Positions 16,741 through 25,051 of a DNA stretch of 51,870 nt are shown piece after piece. This DNA is from Fusicatenibacter sp. GTDB taxonomy: Bacteria; Bacillota; Clostridia; Lachnospirales; Lachnospiraceae. The DNA lies in the NCBI GenBank assembly GCA_022766945.1, contig JALEOU010000008.1:1-51870 (forward strand). The letters run 5' to 3'. Under the pieces are notes generated by a model. It saw only the letters and a program-made list of their open reading frames with translations, was not told where the DNA came from and ran no database searches. The stretch's first letter is position 1, and each line of letters begins with the position of its first letter. The translations under genes and the position numbers were made by a program.

Positions 16741-17388
16741 ATGAAGCTTCCAGATCATTTTCAAAAACGCGTATCTATGACAACCTCAGGTGTCATTTTC
16801 TGTGCGATTGCTGTCGGATTTTTCAAATGCTCACAGTTTGGTGTCGATCCGTTCCAGTGTTTCGCTCAGGGTATCTGGGGACATTTTTTTGAACATCTTG
16901 TTTCTTATGGGATCTATTATATCTTCCTGAGCGGGATCATGCTGATTCTTGATCTGTTTGTTGCCAGATCCTACATGGGAGTAGCCACACTGGTCAATAT
17001 GTTTTTGACAGGATACGTTGTCGATTTCACCTGTCTGATCATCAACCGTCTGTGTCCGAATCCCACTCTGGCAGTGCGAATTGTATTTCTTGCCATTGCG
17101 GTTCTGGTGATGTGTTTTGCTTCTTCCCTATATATGACGTCGAATCTTGGCGTATCTGTTTATGATGCAATTCCCATCGTAATCTCCAATAAAAGCAAAA
17201 TCCCGTTCCGGTTTGTTCGAATTACCTGCGACCTGATCTGCGTTATCATCGGTACTCTGTCCGGCCTGATGCCTGGAGTCGGCACACTCATCACCGCTTT
17301 CTTCATGGGACCGCTGATTGAGTATTTCAATCACAGTTTTTCAGAACCCTTCCTGTTCGGAAGAAATGGCAAACCCACAAAAGGATGA
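16741..17388 (+). CDS. YczE/YyaS-family membrane protein
   Basis: The 215-residue protein has about five membrane helices with the repeated pattern typical of YczE-like proteins: an N-terminal helix followed by FFKCSQFGVDPFQCFAQGI, and a later LYMTSNLGVSVYDAIPIVI that mirrors it. It is related at a distance to YitT proteins, one of which lies in the divergent fructose operon. AAGGAG precedes ATG 16741. Function and substrate are unknown. Confidence 0.75.
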   Translation: MKLPDHFQKRVSMTTSGVIFCAIAVGFFKCSQFGVDPFQCFAQGIWGHFFEHLVSYGIYYIFLSGIMLILDLFVARSYMGVATLVNMFLTGYVVDFTCLIINRLCPNPTLAVRIVFLAIAVLVMCFASSLYMTSNLGVSVYDAIPIVISNKSKIPFRFVRITCDLICVIIGTLSGLMPGVGTLITAFFMGPLIEYFNHSFSEPFLFGRNGKPTKG

Positions 17389-17405
17389 GATGAGGAAAGG
17401 AAAAC

Positions 17406-18050
17406 TTACTTTCCTCTCCTCGTTGCTACCGTTATCTTCCTGCGCTGATAACTGTTATCTTCCGCAATATCAAGCATGGCTTTCGCCAAATCATCATATG
17501 TCACATAACTGCTGCCTTCTTCATTGTAAATGACTTCACCTTCTGTTCCAATCAGATAGTCACCGGTAAACGCACCATCCGGATCAAATGATCTGGATGG
17601 ACAAACAGCAGTCCAGTTTAGCTTCTCTGTTTTGCTGAGCTCGTCAATTCCAAGCTTGATATTCATGGAAACTCCCCTTAGAAATCCCGGATAATCTTTT
17701 CCCTCATATTCGTAAGCCTTGTGAGTCTCATCGGTAAACAGACTGCCAGCGCCGCCGATGGCAATCAGGTGCTTCCTGCTGCCATACGCCAGCTCAATAT
17801 ACTTCCGAAAGGCATCCAGATTAACAGAAGGATCGACTTCAAATCCACTGCCAAAGGCGCTGATAATCACATCAGAATCTTCCACATCCTGCCTGGTCAT
17901 ATCAAAAAGACTCTTTTTCAAAACAACAGCCCTTTCATCCGGTGCCTCTCCATGGCGCATAACAGCTACCACCTGGTGTCCCCGATCCAGCGCCTGCCTC
18001 GTAACTCTTCTTCCCAGATTTCCGTTTGCCCCGATCACTGTAATCTTCAT
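17406..18050 (-). CDS. NAD(P)-binding Rossmann oxidoreductase (YwnB/NmrA-like)
   Basis: The 214-residue protein opens with the nucleotide-binding motif ITVIGANGNLGRRVTRQAL and continues as an atypical short-chain dehydrogenase without the usual YxxxK pair in clear form, as in YwnB-like proteins. The ATG at 18050 lies 2 nt past the stop codon of the AraC gene and about 10 nt after its GGAG. A TTG at 18056 is too close to the ribosome site. It is co-transcribed with the AraC regulator. The substrate is unknown. Confidence 0.8.
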   Translation of the reverse strand: MKITVIGANGNLGRRVTRQALDRGHQVVAVMRHGEAPDERAVVLKKSLFDMTRQDVEDSDVIISAFGSGFEVDPSVNLDAFRKYIELAYGSRKHLIAIGGAGSLFTDETHKAYEYEGKDYPGFLRGVSMNIKLGIDELSKTEKLNWTAVCPSRSFDPDGAFTGDYLIGTEGEVIYNEEGSSYVTYDDLAKAMLDIAEDNSYQRRKITVATRRGK

Positions 18051-18052
18051 AA

Positions 18053-18913
18053 TCAAACTTCTCCTTTCATCTGCACATACTGACTGGGTGTCATGCCTGT
18101 ATATTTTTTGAAAATGGATGCAAAATAATTGGGCGTGTCAAACCCAAGCAAGGATGCTGTCTGTGTGACAGAAGTCCGTTGTTTCAGCAGCAGTTTGGCC
18201 TGCTCTACTTTCAGACAGTTGATAAATGCTCTGGGGGTTGTTCCGGTCTTTTCCTTAAACTTGCTTTTAAAACGCGAAAGAGAGAGATGACAGCTTTGTG
18301 CAAGTTCCTCAAGACGAATCTGTTCGCCTAAATGCTCATGAATATAAGCGATTGCTTCTGCAATTTCCTCCGGCTCTGACTGCGTAAGGTGTTCCGATAA
18401 CATAAGAATGCGGCACAGACAGCAGAGAAAAGTGTACTGTCCCATCATACGCGTCAGAGAATCTGTTGCTGCCAGATAAAAAAAAGCCTTCGTGAGATCA
18501 TTTTGCAGTACCCTGTCTCCCCTGAAAATACGTGGAAGTTTTCGCAGCCTCTTTTTCATAAAGTCAGCCTGAAACGTATCCAGTCCAAAAAAAGCTCCCG
18601 ATGATTCCAGATCAATCTGAAACCAGATAATATCACTTATGGCTTCCGGATAGGATCCGGAACTGTGAACCTCATCCGGATACGAGACAAACAGATCATT
18701 TCCGGTGAGTGCAAACAGCTGCCCCTCCGCTTCGTAGCATTGAAATCCTTTGGTTAAAAACACAATTTCCAGACAACCCGGATGCATGTGCGGAGGCAGC
18801 GGCTCACCAGCCCGGGTACTGTTCTGCATACCAAAAACGACAAGCGCCTCGATGCCGCTTTCTGCGGCGGTCAGAATTTTTCTCTGTTCTCCCCAGCAAT
18901 ATACGTCTGTCAT
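18053..18913 (-). CDS. AraC-family transcriptional regulator
   Basis: The 286-residue protein has an N-terminal cupin sensor domain (PPHMHPGCLEIVFL, then SYPDEVHSSG) and two C-terminal helix-turn-helix units (IRLEELAQSCHLSLSRFKSK and VTQTASLLGFDTPNYFASIF). ATG 18913 has AAAGGAAG upstream; the longer frame to 18976 lacks one. It is followed at 2 nt by the Rossmann oxidoreductase gene. It faces the UroD-family gene at 19310 across a region with a large AT-rich palindrome (19008-19070), a possible site for it. Confidence 0.9.
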   Translation of the reverse strand: MTDVYCWGEQRKILTAAESGIEALVVFGMQNSTRAGEPLPPHMHPGCLEIVFLTKGFQCYEAEGQLFALTGNDLFVSYPDEVHSSGSYPEAISDIIWFQIDLESSGAFFGLDTFQADFMKKRLRKLPRIFRGDRVLQNDLTKAFFYLAATDSLTRMMGQYTFLCCLCRILMLSEHLTQSEPEEIAEAIAYIHEHLGEQIRLEELAQSCHLSLSRFKSKFKEKTGTTPRAFINCLKVEQAKLLLKQRTSVTQTASLLGFDTPNYFASIFKKYTGMTPSQYVQMKGEV

Positions 18914-19007
18914 GCAAACTTCCTTTCCAGATTTCCCAATCTTATAAGCTATCCGATAAATGAGCCTGACGTCCATTTTCCGTGCTTCGTACTCTCAAAA
19001 TCAACGA

Positions 19008-19070
19008 ATAGTATAAATCTATACGAAATATAAATTTAAATGCAATTCAAATTTATATCTATTATACTAT
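19008..19070. promoter_or_regulatory. Large AT-rich imperfect palindrome in the AraC/UroD intergenic region
   Basis: ATAGTATAA at 19008-19016 is mirrored by TTATACTAT at 19062-19070, and ATATAAATTT at 19028-19037 by AAATTTATAT at 19049-19058. It is AT-rich and placed where divergent promoters would be. It could be an operator or only a bent promoter region. Confidence 0.4.
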
Positions 19071-19112
19071 ATTTACAGGATTTGCACCAGAAACAATATT
19101 CCAAAAAATGAT

Positions 19113-19270
19113 ACTGTTCAGAGGTCACAAGAAACAGCTGTGCAAAAATAAAATCGCGTAAGCAGACCCTTGAAAAACGCCGGCACTAAATTCGCTGCGT
19201 TTTGAAGGAGCGAGAGCGAGTCTGCGTCGAGATCTGTTTTCTGTACAGCGTCCGTCGTCGTCTGAACAGT
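19113..19270. repeat. 158-bp inverted-repeat element (MITE-like) ahead of the UroD gene
   Basis: The ends ACTGTTCAGA (19113-19122) and TCTGAACAGT (19261-19270) are perfect inverted repeats. Inside, GCAGAC (19162-19167) pairs with GTCTGC (19220-19225), enclosing a hairpin of CCTTGAAAAACGC with GCGTTTTGAAGG. Its left end, CTGTTCAGAGGTCACA and the following GAAAC, recurs inverted near 37650-37672. It lies 40 bp before ATG 19310 and would be part of that gene's leader. Confidence 0.6.
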
Positions 19271-19309
19271 AACAAAAAATGCAAGAACCTTTGAAAAGGA
19301 GAAATTTAC

Positions 19310-20323
19310 ATGACATCCAAAGAACTTGTTTTGCAGACACTGGAATTTCGGAACACCTCCGGAAGAGTTCCAAGGCAGCTCTGGCTTCTTCCCTGGGCCC
19401 AGGATCATCACAATGAAATGCTCCAAAAACTGAATCAGGATTTTCAGTGGGATTTCGATGGCCCCGCAGCCGCTCTGAAAGAATATCCCAAAACCAAAGG
19501 AGATCCCTATGGTGTTGGAGAATATGTGGATGAATGGGGCTGCATTTTCACCAATATCCAGAAAGGTGTGATCGGCGAGGTAAAACAGCCGATCGTCACT
19601 GATGAAGACTGGGCGGACGCCGGAAATGTACATATTCCGGAAGAACTTCTGACCTTTGATATCGATCAGGTAAATGCTGACTGTGAGAAAAAACAGGACA
19701 AATTTTTGTTCTCCGGATGCTGTCCCAGGCCTTTTGAGCAGCTGCAGTTTATCCGCGGCACCGTTGATCTGTATATGGATCTGATGGATCCGCCGAAAGA
19801 AATGCTGGAGTTCATCAAAAAAATGCATGACTACTATTGCCGTTTAATGACCAAATGGGCAAAAACAGATGTTGACGCGCTCAACATGATGGACGACTGG
19901 GGCTCTCAGAATGATCTTCTGATTAACCCACAGATCTGGGATGACATCTTTAAGCCAATGTATAAGGACTATATCGACATCGCCCATTCCCATGGCAAAA
20001 AAATCTTCATGCATTCCGACGGGCACATTCTCCGGATCATCCCACGCCTGATTGATCTGGGACTTGATGCCATCAACAGCCAGATCTTCTGTATGGGTGT
20101 GGAAAATCTGAAACCGTTTGCCGGCAAAATCACTTTCTGGGGCGAGATTGACAGACAGCACCTTCTTCCCTACGGTACAAAGGAAGACATTGATCACGCT
20201 GTAAGTCAGGTATATCAGACCCTGTGGAACAATGGTGGCTGCATCGCACAATGTGAATTTGGCCCGGGAGCCAATCCGGAAAATGTATACCGCGTTTTTG
20301 AGAAATGGCAGGAAATGCGATAA
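19310..20323 (+). CDS. Uroporphyrinogen-decarboxylase-fold protein next to hexuronate genes
   Basis: The 337-residue TIM-barrel protein belongs to the UroD/MtaA superfamily, whose bacterial members are mostly methyltransferases or unknown enzymes. The stretch KKIFMHSDGHILRI corresponds to the position of the zinc-binding H-x-C of MtaA-type methyltransferases, but here the cysteine is replaced (HSD), so zinc chemistry is doubtful. AAAGGAG precedes ATG 19310. It sits between an AraC regulator and uxaC and is closed by a bidirectional terminator. A haem role is unlikely. The substrate is unknown, possibly a modified sugar or sugar acid. Confidence 0.8.
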   Translation: MTSKELVLQTLEFRNTSGRVPRQLWLLPWAQDHHNEMLQKLNQDFQWDFDGPAAALKEYPKTKGDPYGVGEYVDEWGCIFTNIQKGVIGEVKQPIVTDEDWADAGNVHIPEELLTFDIDQVNADCEKKQDKFLFSGCCPRPFEQLQFIRGTVDLYMDLMDPPKEMLEFIKKMHDYYCRLMTKWAKTDVDALNMMDDWGSQNDLLINPQIWDDIFKPMYKDYIDIAHSHGKKIFMHSDGHILRIIPRLIDLGLDAINSQIFCMGVENLKPFAGKITFWGEIDRQHLLPYGTKEDIDHAVSQVYQTLWNNGGCIAQCEFGPGANPENVYRVFEKWQEMR

Positions 20324-20363
20324 CTGTCATTTGCAGAAAATATACCTCCTGCAGGAATATGGG

Positions 20364-20430
20364 AAATGCTCCCTTTCTGGCAGACATGAGAAATAATAAA
20401 ATCTCATTCTGCCTGGAAAGGAGCATTTTT
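20364..20430. terminator. Bidirectional terminator between the UroD gene and uxaC
   Basis: A long imperfect stem: AAATGCTCC with GGAGCATTT, then CTTTCTGGCAGA with TCTGCCTGGAAAG, then ATGAGA with TCTCAT. A- and T-rich ends on both sides serve the two convergent genes. Confidence 0.85.
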
Positions 20431-20466
20431 CATAGAAAAATGGCTGCTTTCTGACGTTTTGCGCGA

Positions 20467-21882
20467 TTATTTTGTCTCCAGATGAAAGCCAAAATATCTT
20501 ACGGCATTATTATAGGATATTCCCTTGATAATCTTCTCAAGACTCTTCCTGTCTTTCGGATATTCTCCATTTTCTACCCCTCCTCCGATCAGTTCGCAGA
20601 GAATTCTTCTGAAATACTCGTGTCTCGGATAGGAAAGAAAACTTCTGGAGTCTGTGAGCATACCATTGAAGTTACCCAGCAGACCCAGATTTGCCAGAGA
20701 TGTCATCTGTTTTATCATACCAGTCTTATTGTCATTAAACCACCATGCAGACCCCTGTTGAATCTTGCCGATGGCATCCGAGTTCTGAAAACATCCCAAA
20801 ATGGTTCCAAGTGCTTCATCATCGTTTGGATTCAGGCTGTAAAGAATGGTTTTCGGCAGATTGCCCGTCTCATTCAGTGCATTCAGAAAATCCGCAGTCT
20901 CACTGGACGGCGCGTAATTATTGATACAGTCATATCCGGTATCAGGACCCAGTTTTTTATACATGGTTGCATTGTTGTCACGCTTGCATCCATAATGGAG
21001 CTGCATTGCCCATCCTAACTTTGTGTATTCTCCTGCAACAAACGTCATAAACGCTGTCTTGAATTTCAGTTCATCCTCACGGGAAATCTGCGCACCCATC
21101 AGACGTTCGGTAAAAATATGTTCGATTTCTTCATCGGAAGCCGGAGTATACATCACGTATTCCAGAGCATGGTCAGAAGCGCGACATCCCATTTCGTCAA
21201 AAAATGCCATCCTTTTCGTAAGTGCCGCCTTCAGATCGTAAAAAGATCTGATTTCCATATTCGCTGCTTTTCCCAGCTTTTTCAGGTATTCTGTATAATC
21301 CGGTTTTTCCAGATTCATGGCCTTATCCGGCCTCCATGCCGGAAGTACCTGTACCTCAAAACTGTCATCCTCTGCTATCATCTTATGCCATCTCAGATCA
21401 TCCGACGGATCATCTGTGGTACAGATCAAAGTAACATTAGACTTCCGGATCAGATTCCGCACACTCATGGAATCCTCATGTAATTTGGCATTACACAGAT
21501 TCCATACCTCTTCCGCGGTATCACCGTTCAGAACTCCATGATAATCAAAAAATCTCTGCAATTCCAGATGACTCCAATGGTACAGCGGATTGCCAATTGC
21601 TTTTTCCAGAGTCTCAGCCCACTTCTGGAACTTTTCACGATCCGGTGCATCTCCGGTAATATAATATTCGTCCACACCATTGGAACGCATCTGACGCCAT
21701 TTGTAATGGTCACCGCCCAGCCATACCTGTGTGATCGTATCAAACTTTCTATCCTCGGCGATTTCCTGAGGATTGATGTGACAGTGATAATCCAGGACAG
21801 GAACTTTCGCTGCAAATTCATGATACAGTTCCTGTGCAGTTTCTGTGCTAAGTAAAAAGTTTTCATCCATAAATGCTTTCAT
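20467..21882 (-). CDS. uxaC: Glucuronate isomerase
   Basis: The 471-residue amidohydrolase-fold enzyme converts D-glucuronate to D-fructuronate and D-galacturonate to D-tagaturonate. The metal-site motif VLDYHCHINPQEIAEDR, the following GGDHYKWRQMRSNGV and the C-terminal LTDSRSFLSYPRHEYFRRIL are hallmark UxaC sequences. Length is normal. GGAGGT lies about 9 nt before ATG 21882. It is read in the same direction as the broken TRAP genes, 24 bp after the dctM remnant, and shares their promoter at 23358-23385. Confidence 0.97.
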   Translation of the reverse strand: MKAFMDENFLLSTETAQELYHEFAAKVPVLDYHCHINPQEIAEDRKFDTITQVWLGGDHYKWRQMRSNGVDEYYITGDAPDREKFQKWAETLEKAIGNPLYHWSHLELQRFFDYHGVLNGDTAEEVWNLCNAKLHEDSMSVRNLIRKSNVTLICTTDDPSDDLRWHKMIAEDDSFEVQVLPAWRPDKAMNLEKPDYTEYLKKLGKAANMEIRSFYDLKAALTKRMAFFDEMGCRASDHALEYVMYTPASDEEIEHIFTERLMGAQISREDELKFKTAFMTFVAGEYTKLGWAMQLHYGCKRDNNATMYKKLGPDTGYDCINNYAPSSETADFLNALNETGNLPKTILYSLNPNDDEALGTILGCFQNSDAIGKIQQGSAWWFNDNKTGMIKQMTSLANLGLLGNFNGMLTDSRSFLSYPRHEYFRRILCELIGGGVENGEYPKDRKSLEKIIKGISYNNAVRYFGFHLETK

Positions 21883-21906
21883 TTCCAGATACCTCCAAAT
21901 ATTTTA

Positions 21907-22975
21907 TTATACATATCCCATCAGACTCGGGAGCCACAAAGAAAGCTGTGGTATATAAGTCACAAGCATTAATACGGCGAAGATCGCTGCAAAATAGATC
22001 AAAAGCTGTTTAAATACTGTCTCAATCTTCACACCGCCAACTTTAACACCAACAAATAATGTTGTTCCCACCGGAGGTGTGATGGTACCGATACACAGAT
22101 TAAAGATCATCATGATTCCAAAATGAATGGTATCCATTCCCAGTGCCTGACACACAGGAAGGAAAATCGGTGTAAAGATCAGGCAGGCCGGAGTCATATC
22201 CATAAAAGTACCAACAATCAGTAAAAGAACATTGATCATCAGAAGAATTACCACTCTGTTATTGCTGATTGCCAGAAGCCCGGAGGATACCAGTGAAGGA
22301 ATATTGGTAAATGCCATTACCCATGACATAATTGAAGATACACCGATCAGGAAAATGATGATTCCTGTCATCTCTGCACTCTCTTTCAGAATCTGCGGCA
22401 GCTCTTTTAGTTTGATGGATTTATAACCAAACAGCGAAAGCAGCAGGCTATACACAACAGCCACTACAGAACCTTCTGTTGCCGTAAAAATACCACCGAT
22501 GATACCACCAATTACAATAAGAATCAACAGCAGACACGGCAGCGCCTGCAGGAAAATATTCAATTTTTCTTTTGCTGTAAATTTTGCAGAGCTTCTGTAT
22601 CCACGTTTCTTTGCGATACAGAAAATCACCAGCATGCAAGCCAGCCCCCAGAGAATTCCCAGAATATATCCGGCCATAAAAAGGGCCGCTACTGAAGTTC
22701 CTCCGCTGACCAGTGAAAATGTAATCATAACATTGCTTGGCGGAATCAGAAGACCCGTCGGTGCAGTAGCAATATTGGCTGCTGCAGAAAAGTTTGGATC
22801 ATATCCTTCTTCTTTCTCAATCGGTCCGATGATGGAACCCATAGCGGATGCAGCTGCTGTACCAGAACCGGAAATTGCTCCAAACAACATATTTGCCAGA
22901 ACGTTTGTCTGCGCCAGTGCACCCGGTGTACGTCCTGTAATCACTTTTGCCAGATTGATCAGACGAAAAATTTCA
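21907..22975 (-). pseudogene. dctM: TRAP transporter large permease DctM, N-terminus deleted
   Basis: The open frame from the junction near 22975 codes most of a DctM protein, including ITGRTPGALAQTNVLANMLF, GAISGSGTAAASAMGSIIGP and many membrane helices to the C-terminus at 21907. About 80-90 N-terminal residues, the first helices, are missing. The earliest start inside the frame is GTG 22944, 15 nt past the stop of the dctP fragment. The small permease gene dctQ is gone as well. The protein is therefore probably not a working transporter, although reinitiation at GTG 22944 could still make a truncated protein. Confidence 0.85.
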
Positions 22976-23135
22976 AAAGTCCCAGGTGTTCCGGATGGGT
23001 TTCTGACTGTGCATGAGAAATTCGGATGATACGCTTCTCACTTTTTATAGATGCGCATCCGGTCAGTCCAGTCAGACTTCCCGCAAAAAGCCCCGCACAG
23101 AGGGTCAAAGCACATATTCTTTTTAAACCTTTCAT
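22959..23135 (-). pseudogene. dctP: TRAP solute-binding lipoprotein DctP, 5' fragment
   Basis: ATG 23135 (GAAAGGAA upstream) codes 58 residues: a lipoprotein signal with lipobox LTGC, then RIIRISHAQSETHPEHLGLL, the typical start of a mature DctP protein. After KFF the frame runs into dctM sequence, shifts register and stops at 22959. About 270 residues of the binding protein are missing. The junction lies around GAAATTTTTCG (about 22964-22976). It is the first reading frame after the hexuronate promoter, so the break is at the head of the operon that also contains uxaC. Confidence 0.88.
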
Positions 23136-23330
23136 TTTTCAATTTCCTTTCACTTATTTCAATTCCTTCGTGATTAGAAATCAGTTGTACAATGTTTTCA
23201 GGATTGCATTTCACCTCTGGCATCCACCGAGGTAAGTTCCGACTCACAACTGACAGAAAGTTCCGAATTGTTATAACCTACCAGCAACATCATAAATGTT
23301 CACAATCTCACTTCCCCTTTTCTAACTTCG

Positions 23331-23352
23331 AAAATGTAAGCCCTTACATTTT
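23331..23352. promoter_or_regulatory. Operator palindrome at the uxaC-side promoter
   Basis: AAAATGTAAG, CC and CTTACATTTT form a perfect palindrome with 10-bp arms. It covers the predicted start site of the leftward promoter (23358-23385). The same core recurs at 23503-23516. The form suits a LacI-type repressor; no such gene lies in this window. Confidence 0.75.
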
Positions 23353-23357
23353 CTTTC

Positions 23358-23385
23358 ATTATATCATCCATTAACAAAAATGCAA
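23358..23385 (-). promoter_or_regulatory. Leftward hexuronate promoter (dctP'-dctM'-uxaC)
   Basis: On the minus strand TTGCAT (complement of 23380-23385), a 16-nt spacer and TATAAT (complement of 23358-23363). The operator at 23331-23352 follows at once. The leader to ATG 23135 is about 215 nt, in which I see no further feature. Confidence 0.75.
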
Positions 23386-23470
23386 TCCGTGATCGTCACT
23401 CCATTTTCCACAATCTTTAATTCCGGAATTTATGCATTTTTACGGTTTTTTTCTTTTTTTTAAATTCATG

Positions 23471-23499
23471 TTGACCAAATTTCCCTTTGGGTGTATTTT
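23471..23499 (+). promoter_or_regulatory. Rightward hexuronate promoter (uxaA-uxaB)
   Basis: TTGACC (23471-23476), a 17-nt spacer and TATTTT (23494-23499), followed directly by the operator at 23503-23516. Confidence 0.75.
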
Positions 23500-23502
23500 G
23501 AG

Positions 23503-23516
23503 TGTAAGCCCTTACA
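23503..23516. promoter_or_regulatory. Operator palindrome at the uxaA-side promoter
   Basis: TGTAAG-CC-CTTACA, identical in its 14-bp core to the site at 23331-23352 and placed over the start site of the rightward promoter. Two copies over two divergent start sites indicate one repressor for the whole locus. Confidence 0.75.
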
Positions 23517-23555
23517 TTTCAACTATCTTCATGATGAGAAAGGATGTTATTGTAT

Positions 23556-25037
23556 ATGCAGACATTTCTTAAAATTCATCCGCTTGACAAAGTAGCAGTT
23601 GCTTTGAAGCCCCTATCCGCTGGAGATGTTCTTACTGTAGACGGAATTCAGATTACTTTATTAGAAGACATTCCCCAGGGACACAAATTTGCCCTCTGTC
23701 CTCTGAACGAAAATGAACCTGTTATTAAATACGGTTCTCCCATCGGTATGGCAAAAACAACCATACAACCTGGTTGCTGGGTTCATACGCATAATATGAA
23801 AACCGGGCTGGGAGATCTTCTTACTTATACTTATACCCCACAGATTTCTTCTCTTGCCCCCACGGAGAACCGCTATTTTCAGGGCTATCGCAGACCTGAT
23901 GGAAAAGTCGGGGTAAGAAACGAAATCTGGATCATTCCAACCGTTGGCTGTGTAAACAACATTGCCACAGCCATCGAAAGAAAAGCTCAGAGTTACAAAA
24001 AAGGAACGATTGATGATGTCGCCGCTTTCCCTCATCCCTATGGCTGTTCTCAGATGGGCGATGATCAGGAGCATACCCGGCAGATTCTTGCAGACCTGAT
24101 CAACCATCCGAATGCAGGCGGTGTTCTGGTGCTCGGACTGGGCTGTGAAAACAGTAATATCGGGGAGCTGAAAAAATACATTGGCTCCTATGATGAAAAT
24201 CGGGTAAAATTTCTGGTATGTCAGGAATCGGAAAATGAGATCGGGGACGCACTGACCCTGATCGATGAACTTGCCGGATATGCCGGCAGCTTTCACCGGG
24301 AACCGATCAGCTGCAGTGAACTGATCGTGGGCATGAAATGCGGCGGTTCTGACGGGCTGTCAGGTATCACGGCCAATCCAACCGTAGGACGTTTCTCAGA
24401 TCTGTTGATTTCCAAAGGCGGCACTACCATTCTCACAGAAGTCCCTGAGATGTTCGGTGCAGAGACTCTGCTGATGAACCGCTGCGAGAATGAAGCGCTT
24501 TTTGACAAAACGGTTTCTCTGATTAATGATTTTAAAAATTACTTTACAAGCCATAATCAGACCATTTACGAAAATCCTTCTCCCGGAAATAAAAAAGGCG
24601 GAATTTCCACTTTAGAAGACAAATCCCTGGGATGTACACAAAAATCCGGTTCTGCACCGGTAAAAGGTGTTCTCTCCTACGGCGAACCAGTCTGCCGGAA
24701 AGGTCTGAATCTTTTGAGTGCTCCCGGCAATGATCTTGTGGCTTCCACCGCTCTGGCAGCTTCCGGCGCACATCTTGTTCTGTTCACCACCGGAAGAGGA
24801 ACGCCATTTGCCTCCCCTGTACCTACCATCAAAATATCCAGCAACACTCCTCTCTACGAGCACAAAAAGAACTGGATCGACTTTAACTGCGGATCACTGG
24901 TGGACGGTATACCGTTAACAGAACTTGGTGAAGAACTCTTCGATTATGTGATTGCCGTAGCTTCCGGAAAAAAGGTAAAATCCGAGGAAGCTGGTTTTCA
25001 TGATATGGCAATTTTCAAACAGGGTGTAACGTTATAA
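23556..25037 (+). CDS. uxaA: Altronate dehydratase
   Basis: The 493-residue enzyme removes water from D-altronate to give 2-keto-3-deoxygluconate. The N-terminal SAF-like part (to about residue 90) and the C-terminal catalytic part are fused as in E. coli UxaA. Recognisable segments are VGVRNEIWIIPTVGCVNN, FPHPYGCSQMGDD, LVLGLGCENSN, MKCGGSDGLSGITANP and TTGRGTPFASPVPTIKIS. ATG 23556 is preferred over 23544, which lies too near the GAGAAAGGA site. It starts the rightward operon and is followed at 14 bp by uxaB. Confidence 0.95.
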   Translation: MQTFLKIHPLDKVAVALKPLSAGDVLTVDGIQITLLEDIPQGHKFALCPLNENEPVIKYGSPIGMAKTTIQPGCWVHTHNMKTGLGDLLTYTYTPQISSLAPTENRYFQGYRRPDGKVGVRNEIWIIPTVGCVNNIATAIERKAQSYKKGTIDDVAAFPHPYGCSQMGDDQEHTRQILADLINHPNAGGVLVLGLGCENSNIGELKKYIGSYDENRVKFLVCQESENEIGDALTLIDELAGYAGSFHREPISCSELIVGMKCGGSDGLSGITANPTVGRFSDLLISKGGTTILTEVPEMFGAETLLMNRCENEALFDKTVSLINDFKNYFTSHNQTIYENPSPGNKKGGISTLEDKSLGCTQKSGSAPVKGVLSYGEPVCRKGLNLLSAPGNDLVASTALAASGAHLVLFTTGRGTPFASPVPTIKISSNTPLYEHKKNWIDFNCGSLVDGIPLTELGEELFDYVIAVASGKKVKSEEAGFHDMAIFKQGVTL

Positions 25038-25051
25038 AAAGGAGAAGGATC

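Noticed and set aside
17388-17420. Terminator between the YczE-like gene and the Rossmann oxidoreductase gene
   Set aside because: GAGGAAAG/CTTTCCTC can pair but there is no T-tract on either side and it overlaps the coding end of the minus-strand gene.
19310-20323. Haem biosynthesis gene hemE
   Set aside because: The protein is of the wider UroD superfamily, lacks haem-gene neighbours and sits with sugar-acid genes.
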